DNA from: Micromussa lordhowensis
Lineage: Eukaryota; Cnidaria; Anthozoa; Scleractinia; Lobophylliidae
NCBI GenBank assembly: GCA_964020085.1
Contig: OZ026597.1
Location: forward strand, 26,322,448-26,386,447
Direction of reading: 5' to 3'
DNA: 64,000 bases
Below are positions 1-10,101 of this stretch, one piece after another. Positions within the stretch are counted from its first letter, which is position 1; each line of letters opens with the position of its first letter. Both the position numbers and the translations under genes were made by a program. Under the pieces are notes generated by a model. That model was not told the origin of the DNA. It did no database searches and worked only from the letters and a program-made list of their open reading frames with translations.

Positions 1-441
1 GAAATGTTCCAGACTGTTTACCTGTGTCTAGTGACAGGCAGAATGTATTTTTACCTTTCTTCACCAACATCCAACGTGAACAATATTATTTTATTTTCAC
101 TTTTTGAAACTCAACTGGGGTTGTACAATCATTAATAATAAACTGATAGAAAACAATGACTTACGGGTCAGAAAACGATCCATATTGCGAACTCGCACTG
201 ATCGGCAAAGAAACGCAGGAGCAAGACACATTTGCTGTCTTTGTCATGTGCACTACAAAGATTGCATCACCTTGCTTTTATTCAATATTGAGTAAAGTCT
301 GGTAAATACTGTGCGAGAGCTGCACGAGTGAGAACGACTTCGGGTGGAAAAACAGATGAAAATATGATTCAATCAATAAATTCTGTATTACTAACGTTTT
401 CTTACCTGTCGTCAGCGACAGGAATCAATATTTTTTACCTG
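1..441. other. Unassigned AT-rich sequence
   Basis: No coding sequence is recognisable. The short motif ACAGGTAA/TTACCTGT recurs at both ends of the stretch. It adjoins a broken Penelope-like element and may be older repeat debris. Confidence 0.4.
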
Positions 442-735
442 TCACTTTCTGAAATTACCTGAAATCGACAGGTAGACAGGCAACATTTCGACCCCTGCTA
501 TGTGAAAAAGATCTTTAAGCTCCTTAGCTGAAAAAGTGGTATTGGTATACTGAGTAATGCAACTAACAGCTAAATCTATACTTTCCTCTAGAGGAATGTT
601 TGTGAACAGGCTTTCCACGTCAAACAACACCATGAACTTGTTGTGCAGTGACAGTTTTTGGATCCCGTTAACGAAAGAGAATGAATCCTCAGCGCTGAAC
701 TCAGCAGGAATGAGGGGTGTCAATAAATAACACAT
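442..735 (-). pseudogene. Penelope-like reverse transcriptase, palm fragment, inverted
   Basis: The minus-strand reading contains an RT motif A region, with FDVESLFTNIPL at its core, as in Penelope-like elements, preceded by a phrase ending FVNGIQKL. Similarity fades near position 505. The next part of the same reverse transcriptase, around the YVDD box, lies immediately to the right on the opposite strand, so the two halves are head to head at about 735/736. A short piece between the motifs is missing. This is a dead, rearranged copy. The family identity is clear from motifs; the 5'-inversion mechanism is inferred. Confidence 0.75.
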
Positions 736-1112
736 GGGTCATCATAGGAGGGAGTGGTTACAAAATTTCGGCCTTACGGAGGTTTTGTTCTACCGGCGGT
801 ATGTCGATGACACCTTTTGTTTATTTCACTCTGAAGCCAATACGGTGCAGTTTTTTCATTATCTTAACAGCAGGCATATAAATATACCGTTCACCATGGA
901 AAAGGAATCTGAAAATAGGCTGCCTTTTTTAGATGTCCTCATTGACAACAAACAGGTCCCGGTTCTCATCACGGTGTTTCGCAAATCCACCTTTACTGGC
1001 CTCCTTTTGAATTTCACTAGCTTTACATCCTACTCGTATAAGTTAGGCTTAATTAGAACTCTTATAGATAGAGCGTATAATAGTACTTGGCTAGGATTCC
1101 ATCAGGAAACAA
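736..1112 (+). pseudogene. Penelope-like reverse transcriptase, YVDD-containing fragment
   Basis: The plus-strand frame reads through YRRYVDDTFCLF, the catalytic motif C of Penelope-like reverse transcriptases, then the thumb-side phrase LPFLDVLIDN. Similarity stops near position 1112, where about 2 kb of unrelated repeat sequence begins; the same element resumes near 3111. The reading frame stays open to 1156 but the last residues no longer resemble the family. It is the continuation of the inverted fragment to its left. Confidence 0.8.
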
Positions 1113-1776
1113 CTAAGAACATAGGCACGCAAGGCGTGCAAGAGTTATTTTTTTAATTAAAAGGTTATGAAGATAGGAGCATTTAAGGGAGTGTTTACAG
1201 TGACAATTTAGTTAATTTGACAAGTGTTTTTGGCTACGATGCACAGCACGAAAGAAAGTGAGAATTTATGATATACATACGATCTTAAATCTCTAAGATA
1301 AACGAATAGTAGGCCTTACAATTTTGGTTTAAAAGTCTGGCTGCCTGGTTTAGTTGAGAGTAGAAAAAGGCGAAGTGAAGGCCTTGGCGTGTGTGCGTTG
1401 CAAGCAGTTGAGCATCACAAAAATTACTTTCATTATGTAATTCTCCCTCCATAGAGCTAAATCGATGACATGTACACTGTTTTACTGAACAAACTGCAGT
1501 AATCTGACACGTCTCCGAATTAATGTAGATACCATCTTATTTTCTAACAGGCAATTTGATTTGTTCTTTGATGCAACCCACTTCATGATTGGTGTGACAC
1601 GCCACATGCATAACTCCCTGTCACTCGCCGATCTCATAGCCCTTTCAACCCCCAAGAGGAATTTGTGCTCAAAAATACTCAAGTAAAGAGAACTTTTCGT
1701 ATTTTATACGAGTCCTAAGTTACTAGTTTACCGAAAAAAGAAAGAGAAAAAAACACACCTGACACGTTGACAGTCT
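1113..1776. other. Inserted non-coding sequence inside the Penelope-like element
   Basis: This is the first part of a roughly 2 kb insertion that splits the element. I see no coding potential or clear terminal repeats here. Confidence 0.4.
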
Positions 1777-2765
1777 AATTTAATTCATTCCCATATGAAA
1801 AACAGAAGTGTCGAATTACCATTTGTAACTAAAAATAGCAAGCATCTCGTGGGAACAAGTGGTGATGATTTGCCAGCTCTAATTGAATTTACTCCCTTGT
1901 GAAAAACAAGTGTCAAATTACCCTTTGTAACTAAAAAATAAAATATCTCATATTTCCATGCAACAACAAATAAAATAAATAAATAAATTGACTTTGTTTA
2001 ACGAGGGTAGCACATAACAGTCTTCGACTGACAAACCCGTGGCCCTCGAATTCCCGATCGAATTGGAATTTAGAAATGTTGATTTTTGAGGAGGGAGGAA
2101 AACCGGAGAACCCGGAGAAAAACCCTCGGAGCTAGGGCGAGAACCAACAACAAACTCAACCCACATATGACGCCGGGTCCGGGAATCAAACCCGGGACAC
2201 ATTGGTGGGAGGCGAGCGCTCCCACCACTGCGCCACCCCAACAAAACAATCGTTACCTGTACCTATTGTAAACGTTCGAACTCTTTCAAATCAAAATAGT
2301 CTCGTCTCCTCTAAAACATTTCGTAAGAACTAGAAGCAATGATGCATGACATCTAATTGAATTTACTCCTTGTGAAAAACAAAAATATCAAGTTACCATT
2401 TGTAACTAAAAGTAGCAAGCATCTCGTCGGAACAAGTGGTGATGATTTGCCAGCTCTAATTGAATTTACTCCCTTGTGAAAAACAAAAGTGTCAAATTAC
2501 CCTTTGTAACAAAAAAATAAAAATATCTCGTTATATTTGCATGCAACAAGAATGCAGCAACCGTTACCTGTACCTATTGTAAACGTTTGAACTCTTTCAA
2601 ATCAAAATAGTCTCGTCTCCACTAAAACATTTTGTAAGAACTAGAAGCAACGATGCGTGACGTCTAATTAAATTTACTCCTTGTGAAAAACAAAAATATC
2701 AAGTTACCTTTGTAACTAAAAATAAAAACATCTCGTCCATTTGCATACAACTACCTCACGCACTG
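1777..2765. repeat. Tandem array of ~300 bp units, about 2.3 copies
   Basis: Units start near 1777, 2354 and 2667. Each begins with a phrase like TAATTGAATTTACTCC followed by GTGAAAAACAAAA, and later carries CGTTACCTGTACCTATTG. The first unit is lengthened by a SINE. The second unit is about 313 bp and the third is partial. Confidence 0.75.
1965..2243 (-). mobile_element. tRNA-derived SINE
   Basis: Read on the minus strand, it has an RNA polymerase III A box (TGGCGCAGTGG, 2235-2225) and a B box (GGTTTGATTCC, 2192-2182) at tRNA-like spacing. The body runs leftwards to an ATTT-type tail near 1970-1988. It interrupts one unit of the surrounding tandem array. A CAACAA-type motif at both edges may be the target duplication, but this is weak. 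Confidence 0.7.
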
Positions 2766-3110
2766 TTTCATACCTCAAGGCTCATCTCGTCCATAACTAA
2801 AATCCCAAGCCTAACTCACCGAAAATGCCGAAGTAAACCCAATATATGACTACTTCCTCCTCTTTTATAGAAGAATAAATATGGCAGTTCTGAACTGTAT
2901 CGGGATCAAATCTTCTCAAATACCATTTACTTTTAAAACAAGAAATTTGATTGGCTGTTTATAGTAGATCCGGTCTGATTGGTGTGACATACATACATCT
3001 CTCACTCACTGAGTCACTGATCCATTGAGCCGTCCACAACATACTCGACTTGCCGACTAAGAGATATTTTTTTTACAAAAAAATAACTCAATAAGGGATT
3101 TTCTACTCAA
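2766..3110. other. Remainder of the insertion in the Penelope-like element
   Basis: AT-rich sequence with no recognisable gene or repeat boundary. It ends where the Penelope-like frame resumes. Confidence 0.35.
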
Positions 3111-3700
3111 AAATTCTTATCCAGCACACACTATCAACAAGGCTATTAATTCCACCATCAATAAGTTTTTTCAGTTTAACAGGCAAAATGGCAACAACAG
3201 CCCAGAGTGCTCCTACGTTAAATTACCTTACGTGGACAAATTTTCTGCTATCGCACACAAGCGGATTCCCAGAACCATTCAACATTTTTGTGACAACAGC
3301 TTTAATATCAAGCTAGTGTTTTCTTCGTTCAAAATCGGTTCTTTGTTTAGCGTGAAAGACCTTATCCCTAAAGAGCTCAAATCATGCGTTGTTTACAGGT
3401 TTAGGTGTGCAGGCTGCGGTGCCTGCTATGTCAGTGAGGCTTCTTGACACATTTGCATGTGCATAAACGAGCACTTAAATATGGATAAGGACTCTCACAT
3501 TTTCAAGCATTTACAGGATTCACCTGGGTGTCGGGCACTTTGTTCGAGCGAGTGCTTTGTTGTCATAGATCAAGCAACAACACGGACACAATTAAAAATC
3601 AAGGAGGCAGTGCATATTCACTGGGAGAAACCCTCCCTAAATCAACAATTGCTTCATGTAAATCTTGATCTTTCTTTGTCATCTATTGTTGTATCATACC
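3111..3700 (+). pseudogene. Penelope-like element C-terminus with GIY-YIG-type endonuclease
   Basis: The frame resumes with a phrase ending NKAINSTINKFF and continues through IPRTIQHFCDNSFNIKLVF. It reaches a cysteine-bearing GIY-YIG-like stretch (CVVYRFRCAGCGACYVSEAS), where a stop at about 3447 interrupts it. The same frame continues as CINEHLNMD... and LKIKEAVHIHWEKPSLN, typical of the C-terminal tail of these elements. Several family-typical residues around the nuclease tyrosines are altered, so it is a dead copy. It belongs to the element begun at 442-1112. Confidence 0.75.
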
Positions 3701-3964
3701 ATTGTTATTCTAACTTTCCGCTATATATTGTTCATCACTGTTATTCCATCCGCAAACTGACAATGGCACAGGAGTTGCCGAAACATGTCTTCTGTAAAAT
3801 TTAAAAGTCTTGTTCTCTTCATTAACATTCTCATGTATACTTCCTGGAGTATGAATAACTTTCACCCATCTCTATTATAGACAACACACAGAGAATTCTG
3901 TTGGATGTTTTACAACCACAGCAAAAGGGACAATGAAAAGAGACAAGTATGTCTTGAGTTTTAA

Positions 3965-4395
3965 AGTGCACCTAACCCCAAAATATTTTTTTCGCTTAAA
4001 TAAATCTTTGCACCTGTTCGAAACGCAGTGCGCCTTTTGAAACTAAATCTTTACTTTTTTATAGGCTGCAAAAGTTATGAAATCTAGCCATCATCTGTTG
4101 CACAACCGAGCTAGTAAGGGGCATGGGTCTATTCCTGGGTTGACGTCACAGACTGATTTCCATCGTATTAAGTCTTTGTAAACGTGCATGCAAAGAAGTT
4201 TGTGACATCAACCCAGGAATAAACCCATTCCCCTTACTTGCTCGGTCATGGAACAGACAATGGCCAGATTTCTTAACTTTTACCACTTGTAAAAAGTCAA
4301 GATTAGGGCTAGAAAAGGGCAAAAAGGTGCAATGCGTTTCAAACAGGGGCAAAGAGTTATTTAAGCGAAAAAAATATTTTGGGGTTAGGTGCACT
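3965..4395. mobile_element. TTAA-flanked foldback MITE
   Basis: The 431-bp element is bounded by TTAA on both sides (3961-3964, 4396-4399). It has long imperfect inverted arms starting AGTGCACCTAACCCCAAAAT and ending in the complement. The arms fold on a centre near 4180. There is no coding capacity; open frames across it are arm sequence. Confidence 0.9.
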
Positions 4396-4399
4396 TTAA

Positions 4400-4983
4400 A
4401 TTCAGTCAGAGTATATTTGTCAGTTTGGTCTCTGGTTCAACAAACACTGACTATACTTTACTGTATCTTCTTATTAGAAACAGGAAAAACTTCTGCACGT
4501 GGAATGAAACGGTTCAACTTAATCATGATTTATTTCCAGTGGTTTCGCTGGTTCCAGTTGTCATGGTCAATGTTGAGACATTTCAAGAATTACAGAGTTG
4601 TTGATAAACCAGGAGAGCTTATTGAGATCATTTGCAGTTCAAGGGCATTTTAAAAAAAAAAACAGAGAAAAGACCAAGAGCCACTGAAAGAAGTGTTAAT
4701 TCAGCAATCCACTCCCATGTCAGAGCAGTGGCTGAAACAAAATCCATATGACACCACAATTCTAATCAAACCAGAACAATCACGATTCTTCAGATTTTGA
4801 CACAAAGACACAGGGGCAATTACAAAAAAACTGAGCATACAGTATGTAATTTTGCAGGTACCATTATTGTCTAACATGTAATTTTTTCGGTATAAAAAAC
4901 AGTCACCAAATTTGAATTTAGTCCCCATTAACCTTTTAAGTAAATATGGCAAAAAAACAGTTGCAGCTTCAAGCCATCAATAG
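4400..4983. other. Intergenic sequence left of element A
   Basis: No gene is recognisable. On the minus strand, a pyrimidine tract ending in CAG near 4733 could be a splice acceptor for a last exon of the gene whose exons lie at 13949-14895, but no protein similarity supports it. The last bases (4976-4983) are the left copy of the 8-bp duplication flanking element A. Confidence 0.3.
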
Positions 4984-5165
4984 GGTTTACGGTCATTTCG
5001 ATACAAAGTCGTTTTGATACAAGTCATTTCGATACAAATTGAAGTTGTTTCAATACACATGCAAAATCAATTTGATACACGTGTAAAGTTGATTTGATCC
5101 AAATCTAAAGTCGATTCAATACAAACTAAAGTCAATTTGATACAAACTTTAAGTCGTTTTATATA
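4984..5165 (+). repeat. Left terminal iteron array of element A
   Basis: About nine degenerate ~20-bp units of the form GTCGATTTGATACAAACTAA lie in tandem. They are mirrored in inverted orientation at 13698-13846. Confidence 0.85.
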
Positions 5166-5349
5166 AAAGTAAACTAGAAGAAATATCCCAATGAAAGTGT
5201 TTTAATCTTCACATCGCATCCGAAAGCAATCAAATGACTTTGTATAACCCAGTTTACCGTAGACAAGTAACAAAAAAACTTTATTGAAGAATTTAAACAT
5301 TTCAGTATTTAGGCCTTGCGTTGGTCATGACTTTTATAGATGTGGTGGC

Positions 5350-5575
5350 TCCTAAAGGAGCCGTGTTTGGGCCTATATCTTACAATGTCATGAAACACAA
5401 TGCAATGTTGATGTGATAGCAGGGAGTCAACTGAGTGCAATGTCGACTTTGGAAGCTGTTTGGCACCTAAAGCCGTTTTTGGCCTGTATCTTGCAATGTC
5501 AAATGTAGTGCAATGCTGACGTGATAACAGGGGAGTCTACTTAGTGCAATATTGACTTAGGAAGCTGCTGGACCA
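5350..5575 (+). repeat. Two-copy ~113 bp direct duplication inside element A
   Basis: Two diverged copies carry the same ordered phrases: TGGC(T/A)CCTAAAG, then TATCTT(A/G)CAATGTCA, GTGATA(G/A)CAGGG and GGAAGCTG. They are internal non-coding DNA of element A. Confidence 0.65.
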
Positions 5576-5970
5576 TTGTGGTATGAGCACGGCTTCAGGA
5601 GCTTTCTTGCACTGCAGTCTCCGGAGTTAAACTCATCCCATAAGGCGAAGATCTTTGTCTGGATATTCTGGAACTTCTTCCGCTGAATATGCCGTATCTT
5701 CTTCTCTGAAACGAGTAAACTACCTCAACTGTCTATGTTTCTTGGTCCTACTCAAGCTACTCCTTAAGTAAAAGCTCTTTATTCTCAATTTCATGTACGT
5801 AATAAACTTTGTAGGTTATAAAGTTTGACCTGGTCTCGTGTGTGTGCTCTGGCTGTGGAGATTTGGGTATCTGTCATTTCAACGGAGTGTCGCAACAAAG
5901 GTCAGGTTCGTTATTTAGCTAGCCTAAAACAGCAGCAAAGGTTCTTTAGCGAGTCAAAACTATACTTTAG

Positions 5971-6092
5971 TGTAACACGCGCGGGCAGCAACAACTTTCA
6001 CTCAAAGAGTCCACCGGCCAACGGTTTAATTACTTGTCTCCTAGCGTTCAGCTTAACCATACATGTCAAGTCTACCACAGCACACACACTAG
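5971..6092 (-). repeat. Inverted partial LTR of Gypsy-A
   Basis: It starts TGTAACACGCGCGGGC, the complement of the LTR 3' end, and mirrors the forward LTR at 6118-6245 around a short centre. Together they form a ~275-bp LTR palindrome at the 5' end of the element. Confidence 0.85.
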
Positions 6093-6117
6093 TACATTAT
6101 ATATAAGGGACTCACGT

Positions 6118-6245
6118 TATGTAGTAGTGTGTGTGCTCTGGTAGACTTGACATGTGCAGTTAAGCTGAACGCTAGGAGACAAGTAATTAAACCGTTGGCC
6201 GTTGGACTCTTTGAGTGAAAGTTGTTGTTGCCCATTCATGTTACA
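6118..6245 (+). repeat. Forward 5' LTR (partial) of Gypsy-A
   Basis: It matches the 3' LTR from TGTGTGCTCTGGTAGACTTG to the terminal TGTTACA. It is followed at once by TTTGGTGTCAGAAGTGGGAT, a typical gypsy primer-binding neighbourhood. The U3 part is missing. Confidence 0.85.
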
Positions 6246-6576
6246 TTTGGTGTCAGAAGTGGGATCAATCAGGACCAAAGTGAGCTGAAGTTCAGGTCAG
6301 ACCATTCTGTTTTGGTGTAGATAGTTGTCCTGCAAACGATTGTTGTGGGATGGTGTGGTAGAGCTGCACAAAGAAGTATTTTGACTTGTAGTGGCGTACT
6401 GGTTGTTACGAAGCTCTTTATGTGGTCGTTTCTGTCGTTTTGGTTGCTAAAAATATATTTTAGGGCATTGTTTTTTTTCGGTTACCGTGGTTAGTTGTGG
6501 TTGCCGTTAGTTGCTGGCGTGATCCAGGTGACCGTTTAAGCATAGTAGTGTTGCTTGAACATTGAGCTTCTTTAGG

Positions 6577-7850
6577 ATGGCAGCGGCTGATCAGAGTTAT
6601 TGTGAAGTCCAGTTGGATGCAGAAGAAAATTACCGCAGAGAATTTCATAAGGAACAGGATGTCATGCGGAATTCAGCGACTCTGAACGAAAGTGGTTGCT
6701 ATGCCTTTGGTCAAGAATCACCAGCTTCGTTTATGTCAGCTCTCCAGGAATTGGGCAATAGAATGTTGAGTACAAGTGAAGACATGGAGCGACGAATGGC
6801 GGACAGATTTCAACAACAAATCGACCGGCTCAATGAAAAAATATGGTGGCTAGATAATGCAGCCCGGGGCAGGGCCTCGTGGCGAACCGGAAAACAATTT
6901 GCATAGTCGAGAACCGGAAGTTCTTTCGGGAAATGCACGAGAACCAGAAATTGTCCCTACGAATGTGGAAAACCACCCCTCCTTGGCAAAACCACTAATA
7001 ATGCCTTCGCCGTATGATGGAAAGACGTCTTGGGATGACTATCAAGCTCAATTCGAACTGATTGCAGAATTAAATGGCTGGAATACGTCTACAATGGCTA
7101 TTTACCTTGCCGTGAGTTTGTCAGGGTGTGCACAGGCCGTGCTGACTGATTTGGACGCCAACTCGAGACGAAACTATAAGGCCCTCAGGGATGTGTTATC
7201 GCTGCGGTGGGAAAATGGAAGTGTTTAGATCACAACTGAAAAGCCTCGTCAGAGGAAAGGATGAGTCACTTCCAGAACTCGCACAAGCAATCCAGTGACT
7301 CGTAAGGCAAGCATATCTGGAAGCACCTCTATCCATTTGGGAAGTCCTCGCAAAGGACCACTTTGTCGATGCAATTGGAGATACAGATATTCGCTGGAAA
7401 GTACTTCAAACGAGACCCGGAACGGTACAGGAAGCCCTCACCACGGCCACAGAAGTGGAGGCATTTCAGATATCTGAACGTCAACGTCTTAGACCAGGCC
7501 GACGGACTGCAAATATCATGGGCGCACTGGTTTCGGACAAACACCATGATATTCTCAATTCGTCCATCAGCAAGATATTATTCGAAATAAAGAAAGATCA
7601 AGAAGAACAGAGTCGTCTAATGGAGGACTTGATGAAGACAATTGAACGTCCTGCCTGGAGCGTCCAGCCTGGAATGGAGCATGTTAGCTCATGGGGCCCA
7701 AGAAATGTTGGAAGAGAGGGAATTGCTGGAACTGTGGGGAGCCTGGACATTTTTTGCGCAATTGCCCAAATTTGCATTACAACCAGAGAAACGAAGGTGG
7801 ACCGAACCAAAGAGCCTAAGCGTGGTCCTGCGTCGTTATCAACGGCCCCT
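6577..7850 (+). pseudogene. Gypsy-A gag with CCHC zinc knuckle
   Basis: Gag starts at the ATG at 6577. A frame change near 6860 leads to a capsid-like stretch containing PSPYDGKTSWDDYQAQFELI and NGWNTSTMAIYLAVSLSG. A further frame change near 7230 leads to SLPELAQAI and EVEAFQISERQRL, typical of gypsy capsid C-termini. A nucleic-acid-binding zinc knuckle of form CX2CX4HX4C (CWNCGEPGHFLRNC) is encoded at 7724-7765. The order matches cnidarian gypsy gag proteins; the frames are broken, so no functional product is expected. Confidence 0.8.
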
Positions 7851-7879
7851 GTATCCAAGAGCTGGTACCCTGCATAGAA

Positions 7880-8091
7880 GTGGGGATCAGCTAGGACTAT
7901 ATATCTCTAGTAAGGTCAAGGGAGTGGACGTCACATTTTTGGTGGATATGGGTTCGAACATAACGATTTTGAGCCCAGCAATATTGGAGAAGATCAGTGT
8001 ACTTAGGCGACCAGTGCTTGAAAATGTTGAAAACAGTATAATTTTAGCGGATGGAAGTGCGAAACCATTTCGTGGAAAGGGGACATTCTAA
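7880..8091 (+). pseudogene. Gypsy-A retropepsin-like protease remnant
   Basis: The reading contains FLVDMGSNITIL, corresponding to the aspartic protease active-site loop. The usual D-T/S-G is here D-M-G, which should inactivate it. ADGSAKPFRGKG follows, a usual flap-side phrase. It ends in a stop at 8091 directly before integrase, so the polymerase region between them has been deleted. Confidence 0.75.
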
Positions 8092-9183
8092 TTGGAAGTG
8101 GAAAGTCAAGAGAAAGTGTTGTTGTTGCTGCATGACTCAGTGACAGCTGGTCATCTGGGGGTGAAGAAGACCCTGCACTGTGTCAAGCAGCGGTACTACT
8201 GGTGTGGAAACAGCCATGATGTAAAGGCGTGGTGCCTAAACTGCCCTAAGTGCTCATCTCGAAGGAAGCCGCATAAAAAGTTTCAAGCCCCACTACATGT
8301 TTACAATGTGGGGGCACCCCTTGAGAGGCTTGCCATGGATGTAATGGGACCTTTGCCGGTAACAGACCAAGGAAATCAGTACATTTTGGTGGTTATGGAT
8401 TATTTTTCGAAATGGGTGGAGGCGCTTGCCATCCCTGAACAATCTGCAGCAACTGTGGTGCATCTCTTGGTCACTGAAGTTATTTCTAGGTTTCGTGTCC
8501 CCTTGCAAATTCACACTGACCAAGGACGTAACTTCGAATAGCCGCTGTTCAAGGAAGTTTGCAGGCTTCTGGATATTGAGAAGACTCGGACAACACCCTT
8601 GCACCCACAATCAGATGGAATGGTGGAACGACTAAATCGTACATTGGAGGCTATGTTATCCAAATTTGTCCACAAAAACCAGCGGAACTGGGATCAGCTA
8701 CTGCCTTTTTTGGCCATGGCCTATCGGTCTGCGATACATGAAAGCACTGGCTGTACACCAAATGAGCTGATGTTTGGACAGGATGTTAGGCTACCTGTAG
8801 ACCTCATGTTCAGTTCTCCGCCAGTTCCAGTTACACCACCAGATTCCACCGCCTTTGCCTGGCAACTGAGGGAACAGGTCAGCAAAGTACACCAGCTTGC
8901 CCGTGACAATTTAAACATTGCAAGCCACCGACAGAAGCGATTATATGACCAAAGATCTTGAGCGAATTCCTATCGGGAGGGGGAAAAGGTGTGGTTGTAC
9001 AACCCTCAGAGCAAGAGAGGAAGAAGCCCAAAGCTGCAAACTCCATGGGAAGGTCCCTGGGAGGTTACCAAACAGGTTACAGATGTAGTATATCGAATCC
9101 AGAAGACCCCTAAGGGAAAGCCCAAGTTTGTACACCACGACCGCCTAAAGCTGTTTCATGAAAGGCACATGCCTAGCCCATAA
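8092..9183 (+). pseudogene. Gypsy-A integrase
   Basis: A zinc-binding H-H-C-C domain (HDSVTAGHLG... then CLNCPKC) is followed by an RNase-H-fold core with catalytic residues visible in MDVMGP, HTDQGRNF and DGMVERLNRTL (D, D, E). A C-terminal chromatin/DNA-binding region carries EGEKVWLYNP and PWEGPWEV. Stops at ~8541 and ~8961 interrupt an otherwise continuous similarity. Apart from these stops the protein is well preserved. Confidence 0.85.
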
Positions 9184-9563
9184 TTTTGAACATTGGACCC
9201 AGAAATGCTGCTTGTCAAGAGTAAACATTTCAGTTTGATTAAGATATTTGGAACTGTTCATAGTTACATTTAAAGTGCCACTGCGACGAAATTTCACATT
9301 TCTTTTTCCCACTACAGAATAACTTACCATTATGTATGATGCCCTTTCGTCCAAAAAGAAAAAATTAAAAAGACTTCCTTCATTAAAATTTCGCCGCTCG
9401 AAAAGTGATAATTTTCGTCCGCCATTACTCGAAATTGGTTCCAGTTGAGCCCGCTATTTTCACAGCGGCATATCTACTTGTGACGTCATATTCCTAACAC
9501 GAGATTGATGATCGCTTGATTTTAGAGGGATTTCAGTCGGTCTTTGGCTCAAGTATCTGCGAA

Positions 9564-10101
9564 ATGTCTGTCGATTCAGGTCAGTTTGGGGAAAAGTTGT
9601 CTGAAAGCAGTAATGAAGGTTGCTCTGAGTCTTCAGAGGCTAGCTTCAACTCGGCAAGTGAAGATTCTAATCATACGATGATAGTGCAAAGCCAATTGCT
9701 ACCGAAGAAGAAGCTACCCAGCTGTACGCTAAACAAATAGCTGTATAGAGGAAGAAGAGCCTGAGGACATGCTTCTGAGTCGATTTGCTGAAGAGACAGA
9801 TCTATTAGACTGGTATTTTATTTGGTTTCTTCGTCTCGATTCTTTCTGCTTTTATCAATGCGTTTATTTTTGTAAAAAGAGCTTATTTCAAGTAGAGTGT
9901 TTCGAAGGAAGTACGTACGTTGGATTCGATCTGTGTCACCGTCGGTTTTGGAAATGTATGTCTGTTTCGTATGTTTATTGTAATAGATGCAAGTGTATAA
10001 ATTGTTCGTTGGAAAACGTTGTCCACATGAAGGATGTAGATGTTGCATGGAGGTTGAAAGATGTCGTGAGAGAAGGGCAGAAGTTAAAAAAAGACGATTA
10101 G
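9564..10101 (+). pseudogene. Remnant resembling the P2X7 C-terminal (ballast) cysteine module
   Basis: The first exon reads an acidic/serine-rich N-terminus (SESSNEGCSESSEASFNSAS), then frameshifts into LLSRFAEETDLLDW. A donor GT lies at 9813 and an acceptor AG at 9985-9986. After it, cysteine phrases CKCINC and, in the next frame, CCMEVERCRE recall the W-C-x-C-x2-C ... C-C-x-E pattern of the zinc-binding P2X7 C-terminal domain, which occurs in many cnidarian proteins. A frameshift and a stop across the splice junction show it is dead. The domain match is by pattern only and needs a profile search. Confidence 0.4.

Noticed and set aside
4146..4394. Minus-strand open frame in the TTAA MITE
   Set aside because: It is arm sequence of a foldback element and has no coding signature.
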